Below, in pieces: positions 33,987 through 49,100 of a DNA stretch of 64,000 nt (the first letter of the stretch is position 1; every line of letters begins with the position of its first letter). The stretch is from positions 10,451,001 through 10,515,000 of the forward strand of contig NC_134013.1 of assembly GCF_040712315.1 (NCBI RefSeq), written 5' to 3'. The DNA comes from Castanea sativa (Eukaryota; Streptophyta; Magnoliopsida; Fagales; Fagaceae). Made by a program: the position numbers and the translations under genes. The notes under the pieces are model-generated. The model was not told the DNA's origin, did no database searches, and worked only from the letters and a program-made list of their open reading frames with translations.

Positions 33987-36735
33987 AAATGATATTATTC
34001 TAAAAGGTCATGAGCTGCTTACTTGGATGTCACTAAAAAGCGAGAGAGATGACGCGGACTGTTGGAAATTAATGCTGAGGGGGGGTGTGACTTAGCAAAA
34101 GGGAAAAAAACAAAGCTACTGAAAAGAAAGAAAGGGTACGTTGTTGCAAAGTTGCAATATCATGTGAGACAGAGACAACATGAAGATTGAGGAAAGTAAT
34201 TGAATCCATGGTTTGGCAATCCATGGTTTTGATAATCTGACGCCAATTTTCTCTAGTATGTTGATAATTTTTTTTATTATATTTTTAAGAGAGAAAGAGA
34301 TGCATACTTAACCTTTTTTTATTTGTATAGAAACCCTATTATTTTAAAAGATAAAATTAATAATATGGGTACTTTCTTTTTTTGAGAAAGAATAATATGG
34401 GTACTTAAACAAGCTGAATGTATAATTAGTTGGGTTCAAATAGTCAAAATGTAACGCGCAAGTCATTCCCAAATTCTTAAATGTTGTTTCTCAAAAAAAA
34501 AAATTTACATGTTTAAAACTTTGGGCAAGACTTAAGTATAGTATTTAGGTGTTGTTCCTTAGATCTCCCTCTTATGATTCTGTCATGTAGATTTTTTCAC
34601 ATGGGATAAAAGTGTATTTTTTAATTAAGTAACCACATGATTGAATTTTAAAAGGGGGATCTTATGTACTGTACCTAAATTTTGTCCTAAAACTTTTAAC
34701 CCGAATCCATCAATCCCCTACTAATTCAATAATAATCTATACTATATATAAGAGAATTTTCCTCTTTCAATTGGACTTTTATATGATTCAAAAATATATT
34801 CATTAATAAATTATAACTTTATTTAGAAATAAAGTCATAAATGTCAAATAACAAATTTCATTTTAAATTCAAAAAGATAATTCTTAAAATTTAGAATTTT
34901 TTCCTTTCATATTCAAAAAAGAATTTACAGTTATTACTTATCTCTAAAGTTTATAAATTTTATTTGTTTGAAAAAAAAAATATTTATAATAGATATAAAT
35001 TATTAACTTTTACAGAAAAAAAAAAAAAATCTCTAAATTCACACCCAAGCACGTCCTCAGAGGTAGTAATAATATTAAACAATCTCAAACTCTTTCTAAC
35101 AGTTGCGTCAACTGTCAAGTCCTCTTCAAAAAAGAATTGGGTCTAGTCAAAAAATAAATAAAACCCACTAAAACCAATCATCGTCATCCTTTTCAAGTGG
35201 GATAAGTCCTTTTTTTTTTTTTTTTTTCCGAATAGGTTTTGAATTTATGGTGGACAGTCTCATAAAAATTGCTTATTGGCCAAGACACCAATAATTTTTT
35301 TCTCTAATAAGAATGATTTGTAAAATAGTTTGTCTATAACATTTCTTTTTACTAATTAAACACAATAAATTTGCATTTACTTTTTTTTAAAGAATACTAA
35401 GTATTTTTAACACATACACAGGAAGATGAGAGAATTCCAAGTATTATAATTTGCATAAAATTGTGCCACATATATAATATTTATAATAATGTACTTATAA
35501 TATTGTGATACATGACATGAGTTTTTGAGGTTTTATAATTGTATACATCATTATTTTAATATATATATATATATATATTCGTTTATAGTTCCATATATAA
35601 ACACAATTATAATAAATGTCTAGTATTTATAATATAATGGAATAAAATAATACATATGACCACTAATTTGTTGAGGCTTTAATGTTTTTGACGTGGCAAA
35701 TTGTATAAAATATTAAATTAAATAAGGATATGATGTAAAGTTCAAGTTTTACTCCTCTAATTTTAACATGTCATATCATCATATTATATTAAAGAATTGG
35801 TACATCCACACTCAATCAATTATAATATTTATTTGAAAATTTAACTTTAACTGTGAGTTTATTAAGATGTTATTATATGCGGTAGGATGTATTGAGTTTT
35901 AAGTAAAAAGCTGATATAACAATTTTTTATTGAATGATATAAAACATGGGCTTTACACTCCATCCTTACTAAATTCGAATTAATTGTATAAATGCCTAAT
36001 GTTAGAATATATAGTTCTATGATAATATTAAACTACAAATTTGGTTGTAACCTAAGATTATAACTTTACTCAATAAAATAAACATTGATACATATTTTGA
36101 AAATCTAACCGTTGAATTGCATGTTCTTTATGTTTTTAATATACATGTTAATTTTTATATCAATCAGATATTATTTACTACATGATCTACAAACTTATGA
36201 TATTTTATACATAGTTTTAAACTACAAAAACTTGTAATTTAAACTATTTATTGATGATATAGTTATTGGTATTTAATAATCTAGAAATTTTACAAGCATG
36301 GAGGATATAAGAAGAAGATATAATCCAATGGTGAATTTGTCAGAATAAACCTCCAACAAAAAGATATCGAGGAAGGTTGTAATCTTAGGCTACAACTAAT
36401 TTTATAGTTAAACTTTATCCATAGTTCTATTTCCATATATATACACTCATAATAAATACCATTTATTAACAACTTATATAATTATCAAATTTCATATTTA
36501 AAAAACCAAAAAGAGAAAATTGTTATTGTAAAATTTTCCTTACATTTTTAGTTTATGAAAGATTAGACTTGCATGTTTGGACAGTACTAAACCCATCAAG
36601 ATGATGACACTTAACAAAAAAAAAAGAATGAATACATATAATAGTATTACAAACTAAACTATAATTATTTATGTGACAGAATATAAATGGTAGAAAAAAA
36701 AAAGTTCATATAAAAGTGATGCCAATAAAATACAG
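33987..36735. other. Very AT-rich intergenic DNA, no gene seen
   Basis: About 2.7 kb of AT-rich sequence with A/T homopolymers and short (AT)n runs (for example 35560-35578). No coding frame, RNA gene or element border was supported. Confidence 0.5.
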
Positions 36736-37151
36736 TAATTGTGACAAATAACTATGGCAAAAATTATGCAATGAATAATACGGATATAGTCAACCCGGGT
36801 GGACAGGAGGGGCCGCGGCGACCGAAGTCGCATAAACAACTAAAAAAGAATCTACTGAGATACGCAAACGAGGACTGTTGCACGTGTCACCGCCCAATCT
36901 CAATTTCACAGAAATTCCATGAACTAGGCGGTAACCTGAGACCACCGAATAACAAATTTGTCCACGTTTCAAAACCCCACCCACCTTTTTCTTTAGGTTT
37001 TTTCTCTTTCTCTTAAACCCTTCTACTTTTTTTTTTTATTTTTTATTTTTTTCCCATTCCCTCTCTACAAAGCTTTTACCTCCATAGCCAACTACTCTCT
37101 CAAATAAACAAGCTCGCTCGCTTCTAGAGAGAGAAAGAGAGAGGTTTGAAG
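36736..37151 (+). promoter_or_regulatory. Promoter and 5' leader region of the MCRS1-like gene
   Basis: The composition changes at about 36790 to a GC-rich patch (cccgggtggacagg, ggggccgcggcgacc). A pyrimidine-rich stretch (about 36990-37070) and ctctctaga/gagagaaagagag sequences follow just before the ATG at 37152. This suits a TATA-less promoter with a CT/GA-rich leader, common for plant housekeeping genes. The transcription start is not determined. Confidence 0.4.
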
Positions 37152-40100
37152 ATGGGAGCTCTTGCTCCGGTTTCTACATGGAACCCTGAAGATGACCTTT
37201 TGCTTAAGAACGCTGTTGAGGTAAAAGTTTATATAACCCACCATTCATGTTCTTTTATTTTTCAAGCTTTTATAAAGATTGGCTTTTTGTGTTGTGGAAT
37301 GAACTATGTACTTGTGTTTGAATTTCTTTTTTGTTCTTGGATAACAGTTGAAGTTTCTGTCTTTTATTTATTTATTTTATTTATATGATTTTCCTGGTTC
37401 TATTTTATTCACTTTTCTTTTTGGAGTTATTAGGTAGAGTGTAGCGGTCTAATTATTTTTATTTTTGATAATTTTTTTTTTTTGGTAATAGACATTGTGT
37501 GTATTATGGGATTTGAAATATTGGGTTTGTTGTGTTGAAGCATGAATTTTTTGAAACTACGGAATTTTGGGCTTGCTTGTATACCACATTGGATACTTTT
37601 AACTCTTTCCATTGGAAGATTTCTGTCACCTTTGGTTTAAAAACTAGGAATTTGAACCATTTTAGATAGGGATAGGCGATTACTGTTGGAGAATATGGTT
37701 AGAACAGGTGATGTTAAGCTACATTCTGACTACTAGTTGTCCCCCTTATACGCTGTAGGTGGTATGGTGGTTCTATTCATCTTTTAGATGTGTTATTAAG
37801 AGTGCATGGTTGGAATTGAATTGTCAGGGTGCATATTTAGAAATTAATTAGTATTATATTTTTGAAGTTTCAATATTGAATGTCTCCATTTTCCGTGTGT
37901 GATGATTATGTTTTTGAAGCCTGAGAAACATATTAAGTGTTATGTTTAACCAAACCACAAACCTTAGACATTTGCTGACGATCTGCAAAAATGGACCCAG
38001 CTGTTACCTTTGGAAGTTCCTGTAGTCATAGGGTGTTGAAAATATCAAATCCCTGAAATCTAGTTCTTTGAGATGGTGTCATGTGCTTGTGAATCATCTT
38101 TGTTAAATTTTTTTGTGTATATATGTGCTTGAGATTCACAAGCATATTTGATACAAGAGGCTGTCCAACTTTTTAGTATCTCTGGGATCCTCTGTTGGCC
38201 ATTTAATGAGTAAAATTATCTAATGTTAACTGCATATCACAAAATGCTCTAGATATTTGCATCACACATCACATGTCATAGGTTTGTTTTCTGGGCTTCA
38301 CTAAAAAGATTTGACAACTTGAAAATCTTTATTGTACTGTGTTTAAAATGGAAAATTTGTGATGTGGTTCATTGAGACCTCTAAATATGTTAAGAGTGTG
38401 AGCCAGGAGGAATGTTTGTAAAGCATTTCGATTCTTCAAATTTATATGGTTGCTGGTCAAGGAGAAAAGGAAAAGATGAGAGTGGATGAAATAATTTTAT
38501 CGTGGTTCTGGATTAATTGGCAGACAGTCATGAAAGCACGTGCTTATGCTAATAGATTGTGCTGCTCTCTTTGTAATTGAATCATTACTTAGTTACTCTG
38601 GTATTGATGAATAATTCACAGAACATCACTTGAATGAAGCTGATATTTCTGTTTTATTAATCGAGACATGGAATTCTTCATTTCTTAACAGTGGAGGATC
38701 AATAGTGCTTTTCAACTAAGCAATTAGTTGTGTTGCAAGTTTTTTTTTTTTAATCAGGTTCCCCAAATGTCTGATACAATCTCTGTGGAGGGGAGCACAT
38801 TGTTTTGCACTTTCAAATGTGGTAATACAAGCTTTTTATAGGATCTCCCTGGAAATAAAAGGTGGGGGTGGGGGGGGGGATATAGCTGAGTTGTAACATG
38901 ATGGTGAGTATTTCTGCTTGTCATATGGGTGATCTGTATTCGATCCTAAGCAATTGTGTCATGTTTTTCTATTTACCAATAAAAAAAATTTCAGTTTTGG
39001 GATGAGGAAAGATGGAGGGGGCTGGGACATGTGTAGGCTATTAGAAAAGTAAAATTGAAACTAAAATCTGTTTAAACCAGCTTTTCCAAGTCAAACCCTG
39101 TACTTGGTCTTTGTTTGGGATTCAAGCAAGATAGATTTTACAGGTACCTGTGCAATAAGTTTCCAATCAAACCCCTTTTTTTCATTGGATTCTATTTCAT
39201 CTATAATTATAGTGCAGTTAATATCCATAAAAAAGCAAGCTATCAGCTTCCACCTTACTAACCTGTCACTGAGAAACACAGCACTTATATAATGAATATC
39301 CTCCGAGACTTCTATGTCTCTTATGGTCTCACTTCCATCTTTTTCAAAGTTGATGGAAACAATCTAGCATTTGTATGATCCCATCAAATTGATGTGGTTT
39401 CAGCTTTAGCTTGGGATGGCATAAGGCTTTTATAGATACCATAGAATTTCAACATATGACATTTGTTCCATGATGATTGCTCTTTATCATCAGGCCAAGA
39501 CACCAGTTGGTTTTTGGTATAGGCAGGATTCAAACCTCAAATCTTTTATTCGACAACAAGTGACTCTACTAGCTAAGCTAACTGGGATGGCTAAGCTTGT
39601 TTGGAGAGAACAGATTGCATCACGCTTATGACTTACTACTTATATGCCAACCAAAACAGCCTAATGGGCTGGGTCGAAATTATCAACCTTATACTATCTA
39701 GGATTGTCTTCATTTAGTTTCTTATAAAATATTAAGAAATTGAGAATGACAAGGAAATCACTCGTGAAATGCTCATTGAGCAAATAGTTTTCCTTTAGTT
39801 TTATTACTAAATATTTTTTGATAAATCAATTATTACTAAATATTGTTATCATCATCATCGGAAAAGAACCATGTAGAGAGTGATCATGGATGTGCTTAGG
39901 GGAAATGTAAAAACTAGGTTGTTTGGAGAGAACAGATTGCATCACGCTTATGACTTACTACTTATATGCCAACCAAAACAGCCTAATGGGCTGGGTCGAA
40001 ATTATCAACCTTATACTATCTAGGATTGTCTTCATTTAGTTTCTTATAAAATATTAAGAAATTGAGAATGACAAGGAAATCACTCGTGAAATGCTCATTG

Positions 40101-43100
40101 AGCAAATAGTTTTCCTTTTGTTTTATTACTAAATATTTTTTGATAAATCAATTATTACTAAATATTGTTATCATAATCGGAAAAGAACCATGTAGAGAGT
40201 GATCATGGATGTGCTTAGGGGAAATATAAAAACTAGGTTGTATATATATATATTGATAGGTAAGAAAAAAGTTTGATTAAAGAAGGTTTATATTATGCAA
40301 GAAAAACATAGAGCAGCCAAAAAATACAAGAAATAAAAAAAGAAAAGAAAAAGAAAAGAAACAAAAGCTATGCACAAGAAAGAAGAGAATCTACAAACAT
40401 TGGGAGTGATCAAGCAGATGTGAGTCCCCAAACCCAAGACCAATCAAACAAAGTGCCAACAAAGTAGGCTAGAAGCTGATCCTTCAATTTCTCCACCTTC
40501 AAAAGTATGAATATTGTTTTCCTTCCAAGTACACCACATCAAGTATATTCATATATTTGTTCGTAAATAATACATATATTGATATGTACATACATATGCA
40601 TAAGACGAACATGAAATTGATGACTACAATGTTGTAGTTCAAATGGCAGTTGATTCCTGCCGGGAAGTTTATGCATGAGCATCCCATTATTTGGAATTAT
40701 TGCACCTAATAGGAAAAAACAGATAGCTTGACTAGCAACGGTTCAAATGTATCTTTCATGTGGCATTGCCATTGCAGGTTTTGATTGCTTACTATCTTTT
40801 AATCTGTATCTACTGTGATATAATAAAAATGGTCACATAAAGATGGGTGTTAGCTTATGCCAGTTGTTTATTAATTGGAGCATTCCAATATTTGTGCACA
40901 TTAGTAAATCTTTTTCTAAGGGGGATTGCAGCTGTGAACCTGTTTATTGACTAAAGCATATAGGTTTTTGGCACAATACATCAACTTTGAAAACCTAGTA
41001 TGATTTTTTTTTTTCCTCCTGTTTGTAGGCTGGTGCTTCTTTGGAATCACTTGCTAAAGGTGCAGTGCAATTTTCTCGAAGATTTACCGTTCGAGAACTG
41101 CAAGATCGGTGGCATTCTCTCCTTTATGATCCAGTTATTTCTGCAGAAGCTTCCCCTCACATGATTGCGATTGAGCGTTCTGGTTCAACTCTTCCATCAA
41201 AATTCAATAGATTTGGCAACTCAAAAGAAAACAAATCGGTTTGTGGGAAGAGAAAGGCTGACAGTGTCCGTAGTAATTACTATGCTCTGCTCAAAAGAGT
41301 ATGCAATGATCCACTTAATTCCATGGATCTAAGTTTTTTTGTTGCACCTGGTGATTGCAATTACATTGCGAGTGGAAATGAGCCTTTACCTGAAGATTGC
41401 ATGCCTGGTGATACCATGCCAAATCATTGCGGACTTGAAGGGTCAAATTTGGATATTATGCATCGTGTTTTTCCACAAAATCTGATGGATGGTGGCACTG
41501 CTACTGCCGATACTGCTGCTAATGGCCATGACTTTCATCCAGGACTCCGGCTACCAGGTGAAGAAGATTTTTGTATTGAGCAAGATAACATACACAATGA
41601 AATTCCTCATCTTTTTGAAGAAAATCTGCCTTTTACTGTCAATGGCTCCGTGTTTGAGGAATATGTTCAACCAAAACAATTGCTGGCACACAGCATGTTG
41701 GAAGCTGATGATTTAGGTTTGGAACCCTCATCTACATTTGATCAAATTAATAATGATCCAGGACATATCTGCACGGAATTTGAAGGTAATCAGGTGTTCA
41801 ATTCACCTATGTCAGAGTGTGGTGCATCATTTCACAACTTGGAATTTTCATCTCCACTTCATGAAATGTCTATATGGGGACCAGTTGAGGGCCTTGCAGC
41901 ATCATCTATGCCTGATGTTGGCCTTCGAGAAAAAGATCTGCAAACTGGAGATAGGTTTGAACTTCCTGATGATGATTTTGGTAAGAATGCAACAATATCA
42001 GGGTATGATGTTCACTCGGATTTCAAGTTGGAAAGTGAATTGACTTGTGATGGTTTGAGAAGTCCAACTGCTAGTGCAGAAGGATATTTGGCAGAACTGT
42101 CTAATTCTCTCTTGAATTTTACAAATGAGGAAGAACTCTTGGCCATGGGTGATGGAAAGGAAGCGATTGATAAATCTTACTATGATGGCCTGAGTTCACT
42201 TTTGTCGAATTCCCCAAATGATGTATGTCAAAATCACATACCCAGTATGACTGAACCAGAGACATCAATAGCTCTAGATACAGATATCAAGAATCCATCT
42301 ATTGAATGTTCTGGAGAGTTAGAGGAGAACAGGGGGCCTCACTATGATGATGGCTGTATAGCTCATGATTCAGGAGCCCAAATGATATCATCTTTTTCAC
42401 ATTCAAATCCTCAGTTTCCTGATCTGTGTGACGAAGTTATTTGCTGTACATTGAACACTGAGGATCCAGAAATTCCATGCAATGACGATTTTATCCCACC
42501 AAAACAATTCTCCCCATCGTCTGTTTCCTTTGTATCACAACAAAAATTTCAAGAAGCTATTAATCCAAATTCTTCAAATGTTAATGATATCTCAGGTAAT
42601 CAAAGAGCTCGAGAAAGAGGCGTTCTGATGAAGGGAGAAGGAAAAAACCTTGGAGAGTGTCATGTATCTTCTAAGAACATAGGCCCACATGTGTTGCCTG
42701 AACCCAGTGTGAACCATCCAATAGGTGGCTCTGGGGTTAAGTTTGAGTTACGGAATAGTGATTTCCCACTTGTGGCGTCTAAGGGTGCAGGTATTGCTTA
42801 TGGTGGTTCTGATCAACTTAATTCAGCTAGTCTGAGCACTGATGCTTTGAAGGAAGAGACTAAAGGAGTTTCACCTGTAAAACATCTCAGTCATAACCAA
42901 ATGGATTCATTTATAAAGAAGCCAGCTCTTGTTTGTGATAGCTTTAAAGGCTGTACCCAGACAAATGCTAGTGGCATTAAACAGGAACTAGATGAACCAG
43001 CTACGATTCGAGATTATCAATCAACACATGCAGAAGTGACATCTGTAGATATTGTTATGTCAGAACCTGTAGTAAAACCTACGACATCAGATCAGGAAGA

Positions 43101-46100
43101 GGCACCTGTTGAGAGTGACAATGATGTACCTCATTATTCAGATATTGAGGCAATGGTAAATGCTAATTACTAGCCTTAGAGTTTATTGGTGGATATTTTG
43201 TTTCTCATATTTAACTAGATTGTTACAGTTTTCATTGATCTTTTTCCCCTTGCAGATACTTGATATGGACTTGGATCCGGAGGACCAGGATCTATTTTCT
43301 AACGAGGAAGGTATTTTTCAGTCTAGCAAGAATTTATATAATGATTAATTACTTGTCTGCCTATTAACTGGGATGGTTTACACTTGTAGTTTGGCAATCC
43401 TCTTGCCACTGGTATACCTTTACATTGTTTTAAACTATTAATATATGGAGACTAAATAATGGTGTCATTCTGTTTCTTCTTTTTTTTAAAGAAATTTAAT
43501 GGCTGGGAATTTATTGTAATCTACCTTTTATTTAGATGTATACTACGCTTGCTTCCCAAGTTGATTGATGTTATGGGGAATTCATGTATATATAACATAG
43601 ATAATGTGGATTCCTGTTCATGAATTGGATTATTTCAGTATTTGATTTTTAATTAATTTTCCATAGACAGACAATGTGTGCTCTGTATGCATGTTTTCAG
43701 TATACATTCACATGTTTTTGGTTTACTTATGAATTGCTATTTTGGGATCTGTCTTCAATGTCATCAAAATATAATGACTACATGATTACAATGACTATTT
43801 TTACAGTACTTCTCTCTCATTGTATGTGTAAATTTGCCTGTCTAGGAGGTATTCTTGTGTTCTTTAATAAAATATTTGATATTTCATCTGTAAGACTATA
43901 TTGTTGAGATCAAACTTTGTTTACTGGAGCTATGCATTACATCTGTAATGCAATGCTCCCTCCCTCCCCTCCCTTCTTCCCCACCCTCCCCCAATCCCGA
44001 AAAATAAACTTTTTATTTTATTTTAATGCTGAGAGAATTAACATCTTTATTTTTTGTGCTTATATCATACATAGGCATGATATGATATAATATGATATAG
44101 CATTTGATTATATTTTTGTTCTCTATATGTAGTTTTAAGATATCAGAATGAGGAAACTAAGAGGGCAATCATACGGCTGGAGCAGGGTGCTCATTCTTAT
44201 ATGCAAAGAGCCATTGCATCTCATGGAGCATTTGCCGTTTTGTATGGCCGCCATTCAAAGCATTATATTAAAAAACCTGAGGTATTTCAATGCTACAAAT
44301 CCTTCCCCAACCTATACTGGGTTTGCTTTATATTCTCTCTTGGCGGACCTCTCTTTCTGGTGTTTCCTTTTAAAAAGCAATTTCTGAATAAATCTTCTAA
44401 ATTTTACCACATAATTTTGTAAATACTATTCAAGTAATTTTTTGCTTAAAATTTTACCTTGAAAATCTAAAAACATTACCATTTAAAAAATGGTATAATT
44501 CCGCATGATATGCTTTATTGCTGCAGTGGGTTCCGCAGAAACCATGTCCAGACCAATGAATTTTGTGGCAAGAACTGAGTTTGGATTTAACTCTCATCTA
44601 TATTGCCAAAGTAATCTGTGTGGATTTTCTGATGATAAATGTGAAATATATCATGAAAAGAATCAAGCTGATAAATTTTTATTGTTTGTCTTAAATGTGT
44701 AACTTACAATATATATAAGTAAGGAGGAGTTTTTTGGACTTAATTCCTAAAGTGATGTAGGTCTTGATGTGTTATAAATCAGGCTAACCAATGGAAATGC
44801 ATGGTGCAAATCATTGTTAGGTAAGCATACATGTGACAATGCTATCAATGTTACATCATTTGTTTCTGTAGGTTTTACTTGGTAGAGCAACTGAAGGCAT
44901 CATTGTCGACATTGACTTGGGAAGGGAAGGGCGTGCCAATAAAATATCTCGACGGCAGGTGAGCTTTTCTGTGGTTGCCTTGTTCAGTTATAGTAATGAC
45001 ATTTTTGCTTTGATCTTTCTCTCCTTAACTGTCAAAGTGCTGATTTTACTCATATATTTTCTGCTCTTGATCTGTTTCTGTGGTTATATATCGTGTTTAT
45101 TCCTAGAATGTCTAGATAAGACTTATAAAAGGGAAATAAATGCCAAATCAAACATGTCACTAAATACTAGACCAGGTTAAATGCAGCAAGCTGGCATAAA
45201 CTGATTCAAATCCCACCTTTCTCACCTTATCTGAGGGCAGTGAGGTGTCCTAGGTTGGCTTATTTCAAAGCCTAAACCATTGCAGGTAGTGATAGATAAG
45301 GAGGGTACTCGCATGGCTTTTAGGCCAACCAGAATAAAAAGCTTGTGGTTCGTTGGGTCAAATTCATTACCATTTTGTAATGCTACTAATATCGATATGG
45401 CAACTCAAATGCAATTGAATGGGGCGGGAGAGAATCCAATAGGCTCCAAGCCAAAAGGCAAAAACTCTATTGATACAGTTGAGGCAGAATCTGGCTTAAC
45501 CCTTTAAGGGGCAATCGGATCGAAACAACTGGTAGAATTGAATAAGAAGATGGTTTGAATGGATCAGATGGAATCTTGAATGTCAAGGAAGTGTTCATTG
45601 GGAACAAAGAAATTGGAGGTGGTTGGAGTTAAGGAGGTGACATCGTGACATTTGGTAGTGCCAACTGTAGTAAGGGATATCGATGCGATTTTAGCAAAGG
45701 AGTTTTGGCAGGGTAACAATGCTATCTCATTGGAGACATGAGGCTTGGGTCACCTGTAGTATAATCGGATTTTGGTACAGGACTGAGCTGAGACACAGCT
45801 TGCCAGAGGGGTTTGCACTTCCTTGGAGTTCCGTAGAATTGTTGGGTCTGTCATTAAACTTAGATTTCTTTTCAGGATGGAAATTTTGTTTGTGAGTGGT
45901 TCAACCTATGTACTGGATATTGATATAAAAGTATTGGATACAACTTAGCCTTTGCCAGTGCAATGCGAGGTGACTTCCTGCGAGAGTGATATTAGGGAAA
46001 ATTTAAGCCCAGTAGTTTGTGAACCACTTGATTGAATTGATCCAGATACAAGTGAGGAATCAACCTAGTTGTTGGGGAGATTGATGCTTCGGAGTGGGTT

Positions 46101-49100
46101 TTGAGAAAAAAAGTAAGGAGCTTTAGTAAGTACCTGGGTCTTCCCATTACAGGCACGACATCTGTTCCCTTGCTGATTGCTATTAGGAAAGACAAGGAGG
46201 AAATCAGCAGGGGTTGGTAACAATCATGCAGCAAACAAAGTCCCACAGTGATGGAGTCATGGAAGGTTAATATGCTATTACTTTGCAAATTCGTCTATTC
46301 AAGAATTATTTTATTGGGTCCTCATGTGAAGTCCAATTGAAGTGAAAGTAGTGCCCTTTTAATGGTCTAATTATGAGTCTTTTAGGGTTAAAACAATTTT
46401 TAATTTGGGTTTTTATTTTATTAGTTATAGTTAGTTTTATATTAAGGGGCAAATCTGTAATTTTCACAATTCCTGTGAATTGAGGGTATTTTGGTAATTT
46501 AGTTGAGTCTAGAATCTTCTAAGGTATTCTAAATGTCTTAGGTTTATTTACTTTGCATCCAAGTTAGTGTTTATTAGTTTTTTTAGTAGTCCTAGTACTA
46601 ATAGGAATCCTTTTACTACTAGTGCAAATAAGAGTCTTTATGTATATTGTACTCAATGTATTCAAAGAAAATAGAATGAGTTGATTAATAAAATTGGGTG
46701 TTTTGAGTAATAGGCACGCTGGCCTTAGTTGTTTCTTTCTAAGGTTACTGTTCACACGGCCCCTAAACAGCCCTAACTTCTCTCTAATTCATCTTTGTCC
46801 TAACCCTAAATGGCTAAACCCACCACAACTAAACATAGGCAAATCCGTAGTTTGTCCTACATCACACAGAGTACTACGGAGCTTAAAATTTTGATATGTG
46901 CAGTGAATTATGATGGAAGATCAGTAAATAGTAGGAGAGGGGAAGTCAGTGATAAGGCTACTGACATATCATCAATAATGAGATTATGCCTACTTGCCTG
47001 GAAAGTTAAGGGTTTGAACAATTACAGAAATGGACAATGGTGAGGAACATGTTGAAAGAATGGAAGTGTGATGTGGTATGCTTGCAGGAGACCTAAATTG
47101 ATGGTACGAATAACAGCATCGTTAGTTAGGAATCTGTGGTGGAATCCGTATGTAGATTGGGTGGTCATCACTCATCAATGCAGTTCATACAGCTAGTGGT
47201 ACCATTCTGGTGTGGAATTGAAGGATTGTGGAGAAAGTTGATTCTAAATCAGATAGATTTTGTTTATTACAACAACAATAAACCCTTAGTCCCAACTTTT
47301 TGGGGTTGGCCACTTGTATTTTTTTCCTCCATTCTATTCTATCCAAAGCCATACTCTCTGTTACATGTAGATCTTCTTTATTATGTTTGCTAAAAAATAG
47401 TGAATTCGGCTTCTTATGGACTTTGCAGTGGGATTTTTGTCCCAAATGATAGTGATCCCAAAACTTTACTATTTTTTTTATTCAATTACGTACTAACATA
47501 AATAATACACTAAATGTCTAATTATTGTTTAGTTTTAGGTTGTACTGATCTATGATTAGAGTATGCAAGATTTTAGCCAACGTATGCAAAAATATTTTTA
47601 AGCATAAAATAAACTAAAAAAATATTTTTTTATACATAATTTTTTTTTCTTTTTTTTTTTAAAGTCAGGGGGGTTCATTTGAACCCCCTGAACAATGAGT
47701 GCTGCCACCCCGGCATATGAATCTAGTTTGCTTAACAAGTTGGAATACCTTTCTACCTTATGAGCCTTTATGTGGAGCTAATGAAAAAAAAAATTGTTTT
47801 CTTAGCAACACCACAATATATATATATATATATTCCTAGGGGTAGGCTGCTCACCTTCACCCCCAAAATCTCCATGTTAATAGCCTTCAAGTGTAAGAAT
47901 AAGCCTTTACATGGTGCTAATGACAAAATCTTGCTTTTTAATTGCCTTCAATTGCAAGTATGAGACTTTTGAGGGGAACAAACAGCAAAATCTTTTTATC
48001 CTTTTTTTTGGGGGGCGGAGGGGGTGGTTGTTTTGTTAGGATGGTGTGAGTACGACTTTGATGTGACTGTGAGAGTGGAATATGACAATATATATAATGT
48101 GTGTGTGTGGTGAAGTTGGGGTGGTGTTCATAAAAAAAAAAAAAAATTGGGTGTTTAAGCCTAAACCAATGCTTGGTTTGTTTTGCACATAATAAATATT
48201 TTTAAAACAAGATATTAAAGGAAGTCACAAAAAAAAAGGACTTCCAAGTTCCAAAAATTCTTAGAATTTACTAAAATGATGGGAATTTTAAACACACCAA
48301 TTAATTTTTCATTGATTTAATGAGTATATCTAAAAATTTAGAATTTAGTATTTAAAATATCTTTTTTTAAAATTAGAATGTTATGGTTTTTTAAAAACAT
48401 AAACAAACGGTAAAGAATTAAGGCTTTTATAACTATGGGAAGAGCAGAGAGATGTGAGGTAGAGATGGGAGGTTGCCTGGTGCATAGCTGTGGATTTTAA
48501 TGTATTAGATTCCCTAGCGAAAGGTTTGGGTGTGATAGATTTAGGGCCTGTTTGATAAGTGAATTTTTTTTTGTATTTTAGTTTTTGTTTGCTAGGTGTT
48601 TTGTAAAATTGTTTTCAAAATGTGTGTGTGTTTTTTTTGATAGGTAATAAAAGTTTTATTGATATCAAAAGTGCAATGTGTTTACAATTGTAAACTCACA
48701 ACAATGAAAATAATACATTCAAATCAAAAAGAAAATCTAACAGAAATAATGAAATCAGACAAGGAAATACAATGTGTGAGACTCCAAATACGAGACCACT
48801 CAAATAATTTCCTAGCTAGCAAAGTCTTCAACAGATCAATAGGTCTCTCAATGTACTCAAAAGTTCGGGCATTGCATTCCTTCCATACTAACCACATAAG
48901 ACACACTGGTACCATATTCCAAAATGTGTTTTCTCAAACTAAAACTCAACTCCATCTTGTTTGGCATGATTTTTCACCCCAAAACTAGTCCCAATTTTCT
49001 GTATTTGAAAACAGAAAACTTTATTTAAATTTTGCTACCAAACAAACCCTTAGTTCATAATACTGGAGAGTTCAGATTTCATTAGATATTTAAATCTTAT

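Noticed and set aside
36741..37016. 91-codon frame just upstream of the MCRS1-like gene
   Set aside because: It lies in the promoter/leader area, is not conserved in any way I recognise, and its codon use looks random; an upstream ORF cannot be excluded.
41489..42043. Shifted frames over the large MCRS1 exon
   Set aside because: Overlap the continuous 709-codon exon in other frames; shadows.
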